DNA from: Bacteroidota bacterium | GTDB lineage: Bacteria > Bacteroidota > Bacteroidia > 2-12-FULL-35-15 | Assembly: GCA_947466965.1 (NCBI GenBank) | Contig: CANIFU010000018.1 | Coordinates: 1-45,159, forward strand | Direction of reading: 5' to 3' | Length of the DNA: 45,159 nucleotides | Part shown: piece by piece, positions 1-8,225 of the stretch | Position numbering within the stretch: position 1 is the first letter of the stretch | Layout of the letters: the number at the start of each line of letters is the position of its first letter | Notes under the pieces: model-generated | What the model was told of the DNA's origin: nothing | Seen by the model: only the letters and a program-made list of their open reading frames with translations | The model's database searches: none | Position numbers and translations under genes: made by a program

Positions 1-19
1 ATTTTTCTCTTTTTCTCTT

Positions 20-41
20 TTTCTTTTCTCTTGAAAAGAAA
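20..41. repeat. Polypyrimidine/polypurine hairpin at left edge
   Basis: A perfect 9-bp inverted repeat (arms 20-28 and 33-41, 4-nt loop) sits inside a C/T-rich run (1-30) followed by an A/G-rich run (33-50). It could form the stem of a terminator or of an intergenic repeat belonging to an element that continues left of the window. There is no gene between it and 249. The remaining stretch, 50-248, shows no ORF or RNA that I recognise. Confidence 0.5.
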
Positions 42-248
42 AGAAACAAAAGTTCAAGAACAAACGATCGCTCCACACAGGCTACAAGGCATCGCAATTG
101 TTCAGTCCTCACACGCAGCTTCGTAAGAATATGGTTTTTTAACGAAAATCAAAAGCAAGAACGCGAATCGGCTATATATTGATAACGCCGAATGTCATAA
201 CAGACCTAAAATGTTTAAAAACAACAATTAAATCGTATTTTTAAACCC

Positions 249-749
249 GTGAAAAGCAACCAGAGTAAAATAAAAAGGAATTTAATCCTTATTATAATGG
301 CTATTTTAGCTATACTTACAGGTTATTTAAGGGATACTGTTTTTAAAACAATCAATGCCATATTGCGAGCAGCGGATCTCGAACAGGACTATTTCCTTCC
401 TGCTTTTATTTCCTTTCTTCAAAATTTTGAATACCAAACATTGGTTAACCTAAAATGGTTCTTAACACTATTTTTTAGTTTGCTTTATCTTATTCTCTCT
501 ATCATTATTATCAAAACCCTATTTAAAGACAGCAAATATCTAAAAATCACGACATTAACATACATTGGGGTTTTATTGATTTCCGCAGGATTCATTGCCG
601 CAGGTTTGATTTTCAAAAACAGTTCAGAAAAAATGTATGAATTTGCTCGCTACCTCATGGGAATGGCTCAATCTCCAATCATTTTAATGATCTTAATTCC
701 TACTTTCAAATTGATGGAAAAAGAAATGAATAAAACTTCGAATAAATAG
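249..749 (+). CDS. Small integral membrane protein, exosortase-F-associated-like
   Basis: A 166-residue protein with a basic N-terminus and four predicted membrane segments (about residues 10-28, 68-90, 97-120 and 136-152). The spacing of the helices, a lysine-aspartate between helices 2 and 3, and the final helix with an ALIPxF-like ending (here LMILIPTF) resemble the small proteins encoded beside exosortase XrtF in Flavobacteria. The exosortase itself would lie upstream, outside the window, so this is only a family resemblance. The start is GTG at 249, chosen because it supplies the positive N-terminal tail; an ATG at 297 would remove part of the first helix. The gap to glyA is only 49 bp, but glyA has its own promoter box. 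Function unknown. Confidence 0.5.
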   Translation: MKSNQSKIKRNLILIIMAILAILTGYLRDTVFKTINAILRAADLEQDYFLPAFISFLQNFEYQTLVNLKWFLTLFFSLLYLILSIIIIKTLFKDSKYLKITTLTYIGVLLISAGFIAAGLIFKNSSEKMYEFARYLMGMAQSPIILMILIPTFKLMEKEMNKTSNK

Positions 750-769
750 CAAACTAAATTTTACTTTTG
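737..769 (+). promoter_or_regulatory. Promoter of glyA
   Basis: A perfect Bacteroidota -7 box TACTTTTG at 762-769, with TTCG 21 nt upstream as a weak -33 element. The predicted transcript start lies about 20-25 nt before the glyA ATG. Confidence 0.6.
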
Positions 770-798
770 CAAGTACATTAAACTCTATTTAAATTCTT

Positions 799-2070
799 AT
801 GAAAAAAGACACTGCCATTTTTAACTTAATTGCTGAAGAAAAAAAACGTCAAACCATTGGCCTAGAATTAATCGCTTCCGAAAATTATGTGAGCGAAAGT
901 GTTATGAAAGCTATGGGTTCGGTGCTAACAAATAAATATGCAGAAGGACTTCCCGGAAAACGTTATTATGGTGGATGTGAGGTTGTGGATAAAGTGGAGC
1001 AACTTGCAATCGACCGCGCAAAAAAGCTATTCAATGCCGAATGGGTGAATGTACAGCCGCATTCAGGAGCTCAAGCAAATGCTGCTGTTATGCTCGCGAT
1101 ATTAAAGCCAGGTGATAAAATTTTAGGTTTCGACCTATCTCATGGAGGACATCTTACACACGGTTCTCCAGTTAATTTTTCGGGTAAACTTTATGTTCCA
1201 AGCTTTTATGGTGTTGAACAAAAAACAGGTCGTGTCGATTTTAATAAAATTGAAGCTATAGCAATCAAAGAAAAACCGAAATTGATTATTTGTGGAGCAT
1301 CTTCTTATTCCCGCGATTGGGATTATAAAAAACTTAGAAAAGTAGCTGATAAAGTGGGTGCTTTATTAATGGCTGATATTTCTCATCCATCAGGTTTGAT
1401 TGCACGTGGCTTAATGAATGATCCTTTACCTTATTGCCACGTTGTAACAACTACAACACATAAAACACTGAGAGGCCCTAGAGGAGGTATGATCATGATG
1501 GGTAAAGATTTTCCAAATCCATGGGGCGAAAAAACTCTAAAGGGAGAATTAAAAATGATGTCTCAATTATTTGATTCAGCAGTATTTCCGGGAACACAAG
1601 GAGGACCATTGGAACATGTTATTGCAGCAAAAGCAGTTGCATTTGGCGAAGCACTTGAAGACAGCTATATGAAATATTGCATTCAGTTAATGAAAAATGC
1701 AAAACTAATGGCGCAATGTTTTGTGGATAAAGGTTACAAAGTAATTTCAGGTGGAACGGATAATCACTGCATGTTAATTGATCTTCGTTCAAAAAACCTA
1801 ACAGGTAAATTAGCCGAAACAACGCTTGTAAAAGCTGATATCACGGTAAACAAGAACATGGTTCCTTTTGATGATAAATCACCATTCGTAACTTCTGGTA
1901 TCCGCATTGGAACGGCAGCAATCACCACCCGAGGAATCAAAGAAAAGCAGATACCGAAAATAGTTAATTTAATAGATAAAGTATTAATGAATTGCGACAA
2001 TGAAAAAGTTATTGCCGAAGTAAAAAAAGAAGTTAATAAATTAATGAAAGACTACCCTCTTTTTGCTTAA
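799..2070 (+). CDS. glyA: Serine hydroxymethyltransferase
   Basis: A cytosolic PLP enzyme that interconverts serine and glycine while loading tetrahydrofolate with a one-carbon unit. The 423-residue length is normal for bacterial GlyA. The family motifs are present: LIASENYVS near residues 24-32, the substrate-side [15 protein letters not shown] block at 45-59, the DISHPSG segment at 193-199 that binds PLP, and [14 protein letters not shown] with the Schiff-base lysine K222. The start ATG follows a clear -7 promoter box by about 30 nt, and a strong terminator follows at 2093-2128, so it appears to be a single-gene transcript. No unusual residues were seen. Confidence 0.97.
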   Translation: MKKDTAIFNLIAEEKKRQTIGLELIASENYVSESVMKAMGSVLTNKYAEGLPGKRYYGGCEVVDKVEQLAIDRAKKLFNAEWVNVQPHSGAQANAAVMLAILKPGDKILGFDLSHGGHLTHGSPVNFSGKLYVPSFYGVEQKTGRVDFNKIEAIAIKEKPKLIICGASSYSRDWDYKKLRKVADKVGALLMADISHPSGLIARGLMNDPLPYCHVVTTTTHKTLRGPRGGMIMMGKDFPNPWGEKTLKGELKMMSQLFDSAVFPGTQGGPLEHVIAAKAVAFGEALEDSYMKYCIQLMKNAKLMAQCFVDKGYKVISGGTDNHCMLIDLRSKNLTGKLAETTLVKADITVNKNMVPFDDKSPFVTSGIRIGTAAITTRGIKEKQIPKIVNLIDKVLMNCDNEKVIAEVKKEVNKLMKDYPLFA

Positions 2071-2092
2071 TACTTTACCCAATAATTCTTTA

Positions 2093-2128
2093 AAGAACCT
2101 TGTCCGAAAAAGGCAAGGTTCTTTTTTT
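2093..2128 (+). terminator. Intrinsic terminator after glyA
   Basis: A 10-bp perfect stem (2093-2102 with 2114-2123), an 11-nt loop and a run of seven Ts. Confidence 0.85.
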
Positions 2129-2178
2129 ATCCCGATTAGCTAATAAAAAAAAGAAAAGAAGTGCAATTTATTAAGTAC

Positions 2179-2209
2179 TTTGCACTTCTGAAATATTAGT
2201 TTATTTTTG
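2179..2209 (+). promoter_or_regulatory. Promoter of the E2 acyltransferase gene
   Basis: TTTG at 2179-2182, a 19-nt spacer, then TATTTTTG at 2202-2209. Both match the Bacteroidota housekeeping sigma consensus exactly. The start codon is at 2254. Confidence 0.7.
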
Positions 2210-2253
2210 TATTTTATTTAGAACAAATATCATTCAATAACCATTACATAAAT

Positions 2254-3567
2254 ATGGCACAAGTAGAGTTGATTATGCCCAAAATGGGTGAAAGTGTTGC
2301 AGAAGCAACGATCATTAAATGGTTAAAAAAAGAAGGTGATAAAATTGCTGCCGATGAAACTGTTCTAGAAATTGCAACTGATAAAGTAGATTCTGAGATT
2401 CCTTCTACCTCAGAAGGAACACTTATAAAACGCTTATTCAACGAAGGTGATGTGGTGCAGGTTGGAAAAGCGATTGCTATTATTTCAACCGATGCGAATA
2501 CTGTTATTGAAACTGTTGTATTAAATGCACCTGTTGTAGAACAAACAAAATCAATTCAACAAGAATTAGCTACTTCAGCAATTAATAATGCTGTTTCTAT
2601 TGAAAAAAATTCTTCATCAGGAAAATTCTTTTCACCACTTGTTCGAAATATCGCAAAACAAGAAGGCATAGCAATGGATGAATTAGACAGCATTTCAGGC
2701 ACCGGCGCAAATGGCAGAGTGACTAAAAATGACATACTTGCATACATTCCAAACAAAGGAAAACAAGCTACAACTGAACAACCTAAAGTTATACAGGAAT
2801 TAGCATTAAACAATGGTACTGCCCAAACACAAACAAAACCTGCTATTTCATTAAACCCAGGCGATGAGATTATTGAAATGGATCGCATGCGTAAACTCAT
2901 TGCTGATCATATGGTGATGAGTAAGCATACTTCTCCACATGTTACTTCTTTTGTAGAAGCGGACGTTACAAACATTGTTAAATGGAGAGATAAAGTAAAA
3001 GGAAACTTTGAAAAACGAGAAGGTGAAAAGCTAACCTTCACTCCTATCTTCATAGAAGCATTGGTTAAAGCAATAAAAGATTTTCCAATGATCAATATCT
3101 CGTTGGATGGAACAAAGATAATCAAAAGAAAAAGTATTAACATCGGTATGGCAGCTGCATTACCGAGTGGCAATTTGATTGTTCCTGTGATAAAAAATGC
3201 AGATACATTAAACTTAGTTGGAATAACAAAACAAGTGAATGATCTAGCGAACCGCGCTCGTGCAGGAAAATTATCTCCAGATGATATCCAGGGAGGAACC
3301 TATACAATCACGAATGTTGGTTCATTCGGGAATGTTATGGGTACACCAATTATTAATCAACCTCAGGTTGCAATTATGGCTGTTGGTGCAATAAAGAAAA
3401 AGCCTGCTGTTATCGAAACACCAGAAGGTGATTTGATTGGCGTTCGACATTTTATGTATTTATCACATTCTTATGATCACAGAGTTGTTGACGGATCTTT
3501 GGGTGGGAAATTTGTAAGAAGAGTTGCTGATTATCTCGAGCAGTGGGATATTGAACGAGAAATATAG
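2254..3567 (+). CDS. 2-oxo acid dehydrogenase complex E2 (dihydrolipoamide acyltransferase)
   Basis: The core subunit of a pyruvate/branched-chain/2-oxoglutarate dehydrogenase-type complex. It transfers an acyl group from lipoate to CoA. Three parts are visible in 437 residues: a lipoyl domain (about 1-80) with the attachment lysine K44 in ATDKVDSE; an E3/E1-binding domain (about 126-165, FFSPLVRNIA to GRVTKNDI); and the catalytic domain (about 205-437) with the DHRVVDG motif (H409, D413). Linkers rich in Q/T/A/P separate them. The single lipoyl domain and the GESVAEATI motif fit the branched-chain or 2-oxoglutarate type rather than a multi-lipoyl pyruvate E2, but the substrate cannot be assigned. 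E1 and E3 genes are not adjacent in the window. It has its own promoter, and the next gene starts 36 bp downstream. Confidence 0.93.
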   Translation: MAQVELIMPKMGESVAEATIIKWLKKEGDKIAADETVLEIATDKVDSEIPSTSEGTLIKRLFNEGDVVQVGKAIAIISTDANTVIETVVLNAPVVEQTKSIQQELATSAINNAVSIEKNSSSGKFFSPLVRNIAKQEGIAMDELDSISGTGANGRVTKNDILAYIPNKGKQATTEQPKVIQELALNNGTAQTQTKPAISLNPGDEIIEMDRMRKLIADHMVMSKHTSPHVTSFVEADVTNIVKWRDKVKGNFEKREGEKLTFTPIFIEALVKAIKDFPMINISLDGTKIIKRKSINIGMAAALPSGNLIVPVIKNADTLNLVGITKQVNDLANRARAGKLSPDDIQGGTYTITNVGSFGNVMGTPIINQPQVAIMAVGAIKKKPAVIETPEGDLIGVRHFMYLSHSYDHRVVDGSLGGKFVRRVADYLEQWDIEREI

Positions 3568-3603
3568 ACCAATTTCTTCCATAACTAATTAACTATTACA
3601 TTT

Positions 3604-5679
3604 ATGAAAAAGTACTCTCTCCACTTATTTTTAATTGTTACAATTTTTTTGTATTCCACCAATGGGTTTTCCTTGGAGCGAAATTCCAATTATAAGAACA
3701 CATACAGATATGCGGAAGAGCTTTTCGTAAACGAAAACTATACAGCGGCATTGCCTTTGTATATCAAGCTCGACTCAATGGATAAAGGAAATCACAATCT
3801 TAATTTCAAGATCGGATTTTGTTATTTAAAAGCAGCAACTTACAAAACAAAAGCTATTCCTTATTTAGAATTCGCAATCAATAACATTGCGAAACGCTAT
3901 GAACAAGGTGCAATAAATGAGCAAGAAGCACCACTTTCTAGCTATTATTATCTCGCAAAAGCATACCATTTCAATTATGAATTTGATAAAGCTATTGTGA
4001 TGTATCAAAAATACCTTAACGAATTGGGGACGGATACAAAATACAAAGAAGAAATTGATGAAATAAATCATGATATTGAAACTTGCAACTTTGGAAAAGA
4101 ACTCATAAAAAACCCAAAAACTATTACGGTTGAAAATCTTGGAGAAGCAGTAAACAGTAAATTCCCGGATTACGCCCCTGTTGTTTCATTGGATGAACAA
4201 ACATTGATTTTTACATCACGTAGAGAAAGCCTAACAAGTCAAAATAAATTACCAAACGGTGAATATTATGAAGATATTTTTGTTTCTACATATGTTGATG
4301 GCAAGTGGTGTAAAGCGAACCCGATAGGACCAAACATTAATTCAGCTGAACATGAAGCTTCAATTAATCTATCAGCAGATGGTTTAAAATTACTAATCTA
4401 TAAAGATGATGGAGGCAATGGTAATTTATACCTGAGTGAATTGAAAGGAACAGAATGGAGCATACCAAAATATGCATCTGCCCCAATTAATTCATCGTCA
4501 TGGGAATCGCATGCTTGCTTAAGCTCCGATAACCGTGTATTGTATTTCACCAGCAACAGACCAGGAGGTTTTGGTGGAAGAGATATTTATAAGTGTTTAA
4601 AATTACCAAATGGAGATTGGGGTCCCGCTCAAAACATAGGAGATGTAATCAATACAAAATATGATGAGGACGGAATCTTTATTCATCCTGATGGCAAACA
4701 AATTTTTTTCTCATCAAAAGGTCATAATTCCATGGGAGGATTTGACATTTTTACCTCAATGATCAATGATGAAAACGGATATTGGTCAAGGCCTGTTAAT
4801 TATGGCTACCCTGTTAATACAACCGATGACGACGTTTTCTTAATCACGTCAGCTGACGGCTCCCGTGCTTTCTTTTCTTCCGATAAAGAAGGTGGATTTG
4901 GAGAGAAAGATATTTATATGATTAAATTTCCGGAATTCGAAACGCGAGACATTACAGTATTATTAGGTAAAATCATCAATAATTCAAACGAAAGCATTGA
5001 AAACAATCAAATATACATTATCGAACAATCAAAAATGGATACCTTAATGGTTTTAAATGCCAACGGTGCTTCCGGAAAATTCGGAACAAATCTTCCTGTA
5101 GGGAAAACATATAGAACAGTATATGTTGTGAATAATGAGGAAATATATTCTGAAATAATAGACGTGCAGAAAGGAAAACATTACCAGGTAATTAAAAGAA
5201 ATGTTCCCTATAAATCGGCGGCCTTGTTAACAGCTATAGATTCTGCGGCTCAAAATAACCTTGCAAATAAAAACGTAATTGATTCTTGCAATCCCCAAAA
5301 ATCAACTTTCCAGTTGTTTTTTAAATACAACAAAAAAGAGCTAGACAATAATATGTTAGCATTTAAATCGTTTATAGATGCACTTGCAAATTGCATCAAA
5401 ACCAATCCTGTATATGAAATTCACATAGAAGCAAGTGCGTCTAAAGTTCCTACAAAAACCTTCAATAGCAACCAAAATTTAGTCAACTTAAGAGCTATGA
5501 ATGCGAAAGAAAAAGTAATGGAAGCGTTGACTAAAAAAGGACTTGCAAAAAATCAGGTACTTTTCAGTGAAACAATAGCATTGGTTCAGGGTCCGGATTA
5601 CCAAAAAGACGCAATTGAAAATAGATCAACCTACGAGCAATATCAATTCATAAAGATAACCGTCTCTCAGAAAAAATAA
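3604..5679 (+). CDS. PorE-like TPR/PD40 envelope protein with divergent OmpA-like C-terminus (paralog 1 of 4)
   Basis: A 691-residue exported protein with a signal peptide at 1-23. TPR-like helices span about 31-150. A PD40/WD40-like beta-propeller covers about 188-440 (repeated DG..IFFSS, GGFG..DIY and F..SNR elements). A weak carboxypeptidase-regulatory-like fold lies at about 449-535 and an OmpA-like region at about 567-689. The last region keeps the beta-alpha layout (FQLFFKYNKKEL...), but the peptidoglycan-binding signature (TDxxG...NxxLSxxRA) is missing; at the equivalent place is SASKVP (611-616) followed by AKEKVMEAL. This domain order is known from PorE of the type IX secretion system. 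It starts 36 bp after the E2 gene and could be read through from it. Role inferred: periplasmic or outer-membrane-associated scaffold. Confidence 0.8.
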   Translation: MKKYSLHLFLIVTIFLYSTNGFSLERNSNYKNTYRYAEELFVNENYTAALPLYIKLDSMDKGNHNLNFKIGFCYLKAATYKTKAIPYLEFAINNIAKRYEQGAINEQEAPLSSYYYLAKAYHFNYEFDKAIVMYQKYLNELGTDTKYKEEIDEINHDIETCNFGKELIKNPKTITVENLGEAVNSKFPDYAPVVSLDEQTLIFTSRRESLTSQNKLPNGEYYEDIFVSTYVDGKWCKANPIGPNINSAEHEASINLSADGLKLLIYKDDGGNGNLYLSELKGTEWSIPKYASAPINSSSWESHACLSSDNRVLYFTSNRPGGFGGRDIYKCLKLPNGDWGPAQNIGDVINTKYDEDGIFIHPDGKQIFFSSKGHNSMGGFDIFTSMINDENGYWSRPVNYGYPVNTTDDDVFLITSADGSRAFFSSDKEGGFGEKDIYMIKFPEFETRDITVLLGKIINNSNESIENNQIYIIEQSKMDTLMVLNANGASGKFGTNLPVGKTYRTVYVVNNEEIYSEIIDVQKGKHYQVIKRNVPYKSAALLTAIDSAAQNNLANKNVIDSCNPQKSTFQLFFKYNKKELDNNMLAFKSFIDALANCIKTNPVYEIHIEASASKVPTKTFNSNQNLVNLRAMNAKEKVMEALTKKGLAKNQVLFSETIALVQGPDYQKDAIENRSTYEQYQFIKITVSQKK

Positions 5680-5700
5680 TTCAACGATTATAGACGTTAG

Positions 5701-5719
5701 AGGAATAAATTTCCTTTTT
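5701..5719 (+). terminator. Weak hairpin/terminator after paralog 1
   Basis: AGGAA (5701-5705) pairs with TTCCT (5711-5715) over a 5-nt loop and runs into Ts up to 5719. The stem is short, so termination may be partial. Confidence 0.35.
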
Positions 5720-5762
5720 AAATGTTTTTTAAAAAAAAATATCAAAAAATCCTTAGAAAGAG

Positions 5763-5770
5763 TATATTTG
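5763..5770 (+). promoter_or_regulatory. -7 promoter box of paralog 2
   Basis: TATATTTG matches the Bacteroidota -7 consensus, 33 nt before the ATG at 5803. No clear -33 element was seen. Confidence 0.5.
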
Positions 5771-5802
5771 CTTTAAAATTTTACATTTTCTAAACACTGA
5801 TT

Positions 5803-8079
5803 ATGAAAAAAATTAATCTTTTTTTACTCCTTTTGTTTCTAACTTCTTTGGGATTTTCTCAAGCAGGAAGAGGCGATTATAAAGCTAATTTCCTTCAAGG
5901 CAATTATTTAATCCTTGAACAAAATTATTCTTTAGCGCTAAAATATTTCAAAGACGCTTATCTGATTGACTCCTCTAACGCGAATATAAATTACAAAATA
6001 GGTATATGTTACTTAGAATCTGAGACAGAAAAAAACAAAGCCTTATCCTTTCTTGAAAAATCAGTACAAAATGTCTCTCACAATTACAATCCAGAGGATC
6101 CCAAGGAGAAAAAAGCTCCTGAATTAGCCTATTATTCTCTTGGTGTTGCCTACCGCCTTGCATACCGTTTCAATGAATCGATTACTTATTTTAACAAATT
6201 TAAAGCTATCATTGGCAACCGCAATCAAAGTCTTACTTCAGATCTGGATAAGCAAGTGGAAACAAATTTTAACGCAATTGAATTTATTAAAGATACAATT
6301 AGTGTAAGTATTAAGAATCTTGGTGATAGTATTAACTCCATCTATCCTGATTATAGTCCTGTCATTTCTGCAGATGAATCCACTTTAATTTTCACCTCAC
6401 GAAGAGCAGGTAGCACAGGGGGAGAAAAAACAGATAACGATCAATTTCTTGAAGACATCTATTTTTGTAACAAAAAAACAGATGGCACATGGTCTTCCGC
6501 AAAATCAATCGGTTCAAGCATAAATACGTTTGGTAGCGAAGCCAATATCAATCTTTCCCCTGATGGTCAGCAATTGTATGTTTACAGAGATGTGAACGGA
6601 GGAGATATTTATTACAGTAATTTAGAAGGCGACACCTGGAGCGGATTATTACCTTTATCTTCAAACATAAATACTCCAGACTGGGAAACACATGCTACAG
6701 TTTCTTTAGATGGAAATACCTTATATTTTGTAAGCAATAGAAAGGAAGGCAGTTATGGTGGTAGAGATATTTGGCGAAGTGTAAAATTACCAAACGGACA
6801 ATGGAGTATGCCCTTGAATGCAGGTCCAGAAATCAATACGAAAGAAGATGAAGAGGCTCCCTTTCTTCATCCCGATGGTGTAACGCTATTTTTTAGCTCA
6901 AAGGGTCACAAAAATATGGGTGGATTTGATATTTTCAAATCTGTAAAAGATAAAAACGGCAATTGGACTACTCCTGAAAACCTAAGATCTCCAATTAACA
7001 CACCCGATGACGATATTTTTTATGTTCAATCTGCTGATGGCAAAAGAGGCTATTTTTCTTCCTTAAGAGACAAAGGATTTGGTGGAAAAGATATTTACAT
7101 GATCAATTTTGATAAAGCAATCGCCGAACCATTAACACTTCTAAAAGGATATATAACTTTTGACGGCACAACAAAAGGGCTTTCAAAAGTTGAAATAGTG
7201 GCTACCGATATGGCAACAGGATTGGTTGTTCAAAACATTAAAACGAATGAACTAACCGGAAAATACCTAATGATCCTTAAACCTGGGATAGAAGGAAAGA
7301 CATATAATATCAGTTATGAATCAGAAGGTTTTCAACCTATTAATGTTACAATTACAATTCCTCCCAACTCCTCTTATCAGGAAATTGAGAAAGAACTTTT
7401 ATTGCATAGCTTAAATTTTGAAAGTAAAACACTTGGAACCATAACCATTTCTGGCACTCTAAAAAATGTTAAGGGGAATTCTATTTCTGGAGCTCAGATT
7501 GTAGTGAAAGACAACATTACCGGCAAACTTATAGAAACCTTTTATACTTCTTCCGATTCTGGCTCCTATTCTTTTATTTTAAATCGAGGACAAAACTATA
7601 ATTTATCATACGAAGCTAAAGGATATCTTTTTCAATCTGAAAATGTAAATATTACCAAACAAACAGATTATTCAGTTTTGAAAAAAAATATTATTCTGGA
7701 AAAAGTTCAGATCGGCTCTAAAATAGTACTCAACAATATTTTCTTTGATTCTAACAAAGCTACTCTTAAGAAAGAATCAAATTTGGAAATTGAAAAGCTA
7801 TTGAATCTAATGAAAGAATATCCCGAATTAACCTTTGAAATAGCCGGTCACACGGATAACAAGGGAAACGATGCGGCAAACTTAAAACTATCGCAAATGC
7901 GTGCTCAGGCAGTGGTAGACGCCTTTGTAAAAAAAGGGATCAGTGAACAGTACCTAATTTCAAAAGGATATGGTGAAACGATGCCAATTGCTGCAAATAC
8001 TATGCCTTCTGGGCAACCTAACAAAAAAGGAATGCAACAAAACAGAAGAGTTGAAATAAAAATAATTGAATCTAAATAA
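5803..8079 (+). CDS. PorE-like protein: TPR, PD40 propeller, two CRD folds, canonical OmpA domain (paralog 2 of 4)
   Basis: A 758-residue exported protein with a signal peptide cleaved near residues 19-22 (LGFSQAG; no lipobox cysteine). TPR helices lie at about 26-160 and the PD40 propeller at about 180-437. Two carboxypeptidase-regulatory-like domains follow (about 447-520 and 546-615), then an OmpA_C domain at about 640-757. The OmpA domain is canonical: FFDSNKATL, then T684-D685 and N693/L696-S697/R700-A701 of the peptidoglycan-binding signature, ending with QNRRVEI. This is exactly the architecture described for PorE, which links the type IX secretion system to peptidoglycan, though PorE of Porphyromonas is a lipoprotein and has one CRD. 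Of the four paralogs, this is the only one expected to bind peptidoglycan. It has its own -7 box. Confidence 0.85.
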   Translation: MKKINLFLLLLFLTSLGFSQAGRGDYKANFLQGNYLILEQNYSLALKYFKDAYLIDSSNANINYKIGICYLESETEKNKALSFLEKSVQNVSHNYNPEDPKEKKAPELAYYSLGVAYRLAYRFNESITYFNKFKAIIGNRNQSLTSDLDKQVETNFNAIEFIKDTISVSIKNLGDSINSIYPDYSPVISADESTLIFTSRRAGSTGGEKTDNDQFLEDIYFCNKKTDGTWSSAKSIGSSINTFGSEANINLSPDGQQLYVYRDVNGGDIYYSNLEGDTWSGLLPLSSNINTPDWETHATVSLDGNTLYFVSNRKEGSYGGRDIWRSVKLPNGQWSMPLNAGPEINTKEDEEAPFLHPDGVTLFFSSKGHKNMGGFDIFKSVKDKNGNWTTPENLRSPINTPDDDIFYVQSADGKRGYFSSLRDKGFGGKDIYMINFDKAIAEPLTLLKGYITFDGTTKGLSKVEIVATDMATGLVVQNIKTNELTGKYLMILKPGIEGKTYNISYESEGFQPINVTITIPPNSSYQEIEKELLLHSLNFESKTLGTITISGTLKNVKGNSISGAQIVVKDNITGKLIETFYTSSDSGSYSFILNRGQNYNLSYEAKGYLFQSENVNITKQTDYSVLKKNIILEKVQIGSKIVLNNIFFDSNKATLKKESNLEIEKLLNLMKEYPELTFEIAGHTDNKGNDAANLKLSQMRAQAVVDAFVKKGISEQYLISKGYGETMPIAANTMPSGQPNKKGMQQNRRVEIKIIESK

Positions 8080-8225
8080 CTGATTTTAAAATAATTAAAC
8101 AGCCTATTTATTTCTTGCTACTTAATGTATTACATAAAATATTTAAATGTTTTTGATTAAATTAATAAATAATTGTGCTTATCTTACTAGCTTAGCGTAA
8201 TATTTATTTTTAATCACCTGGCTCT

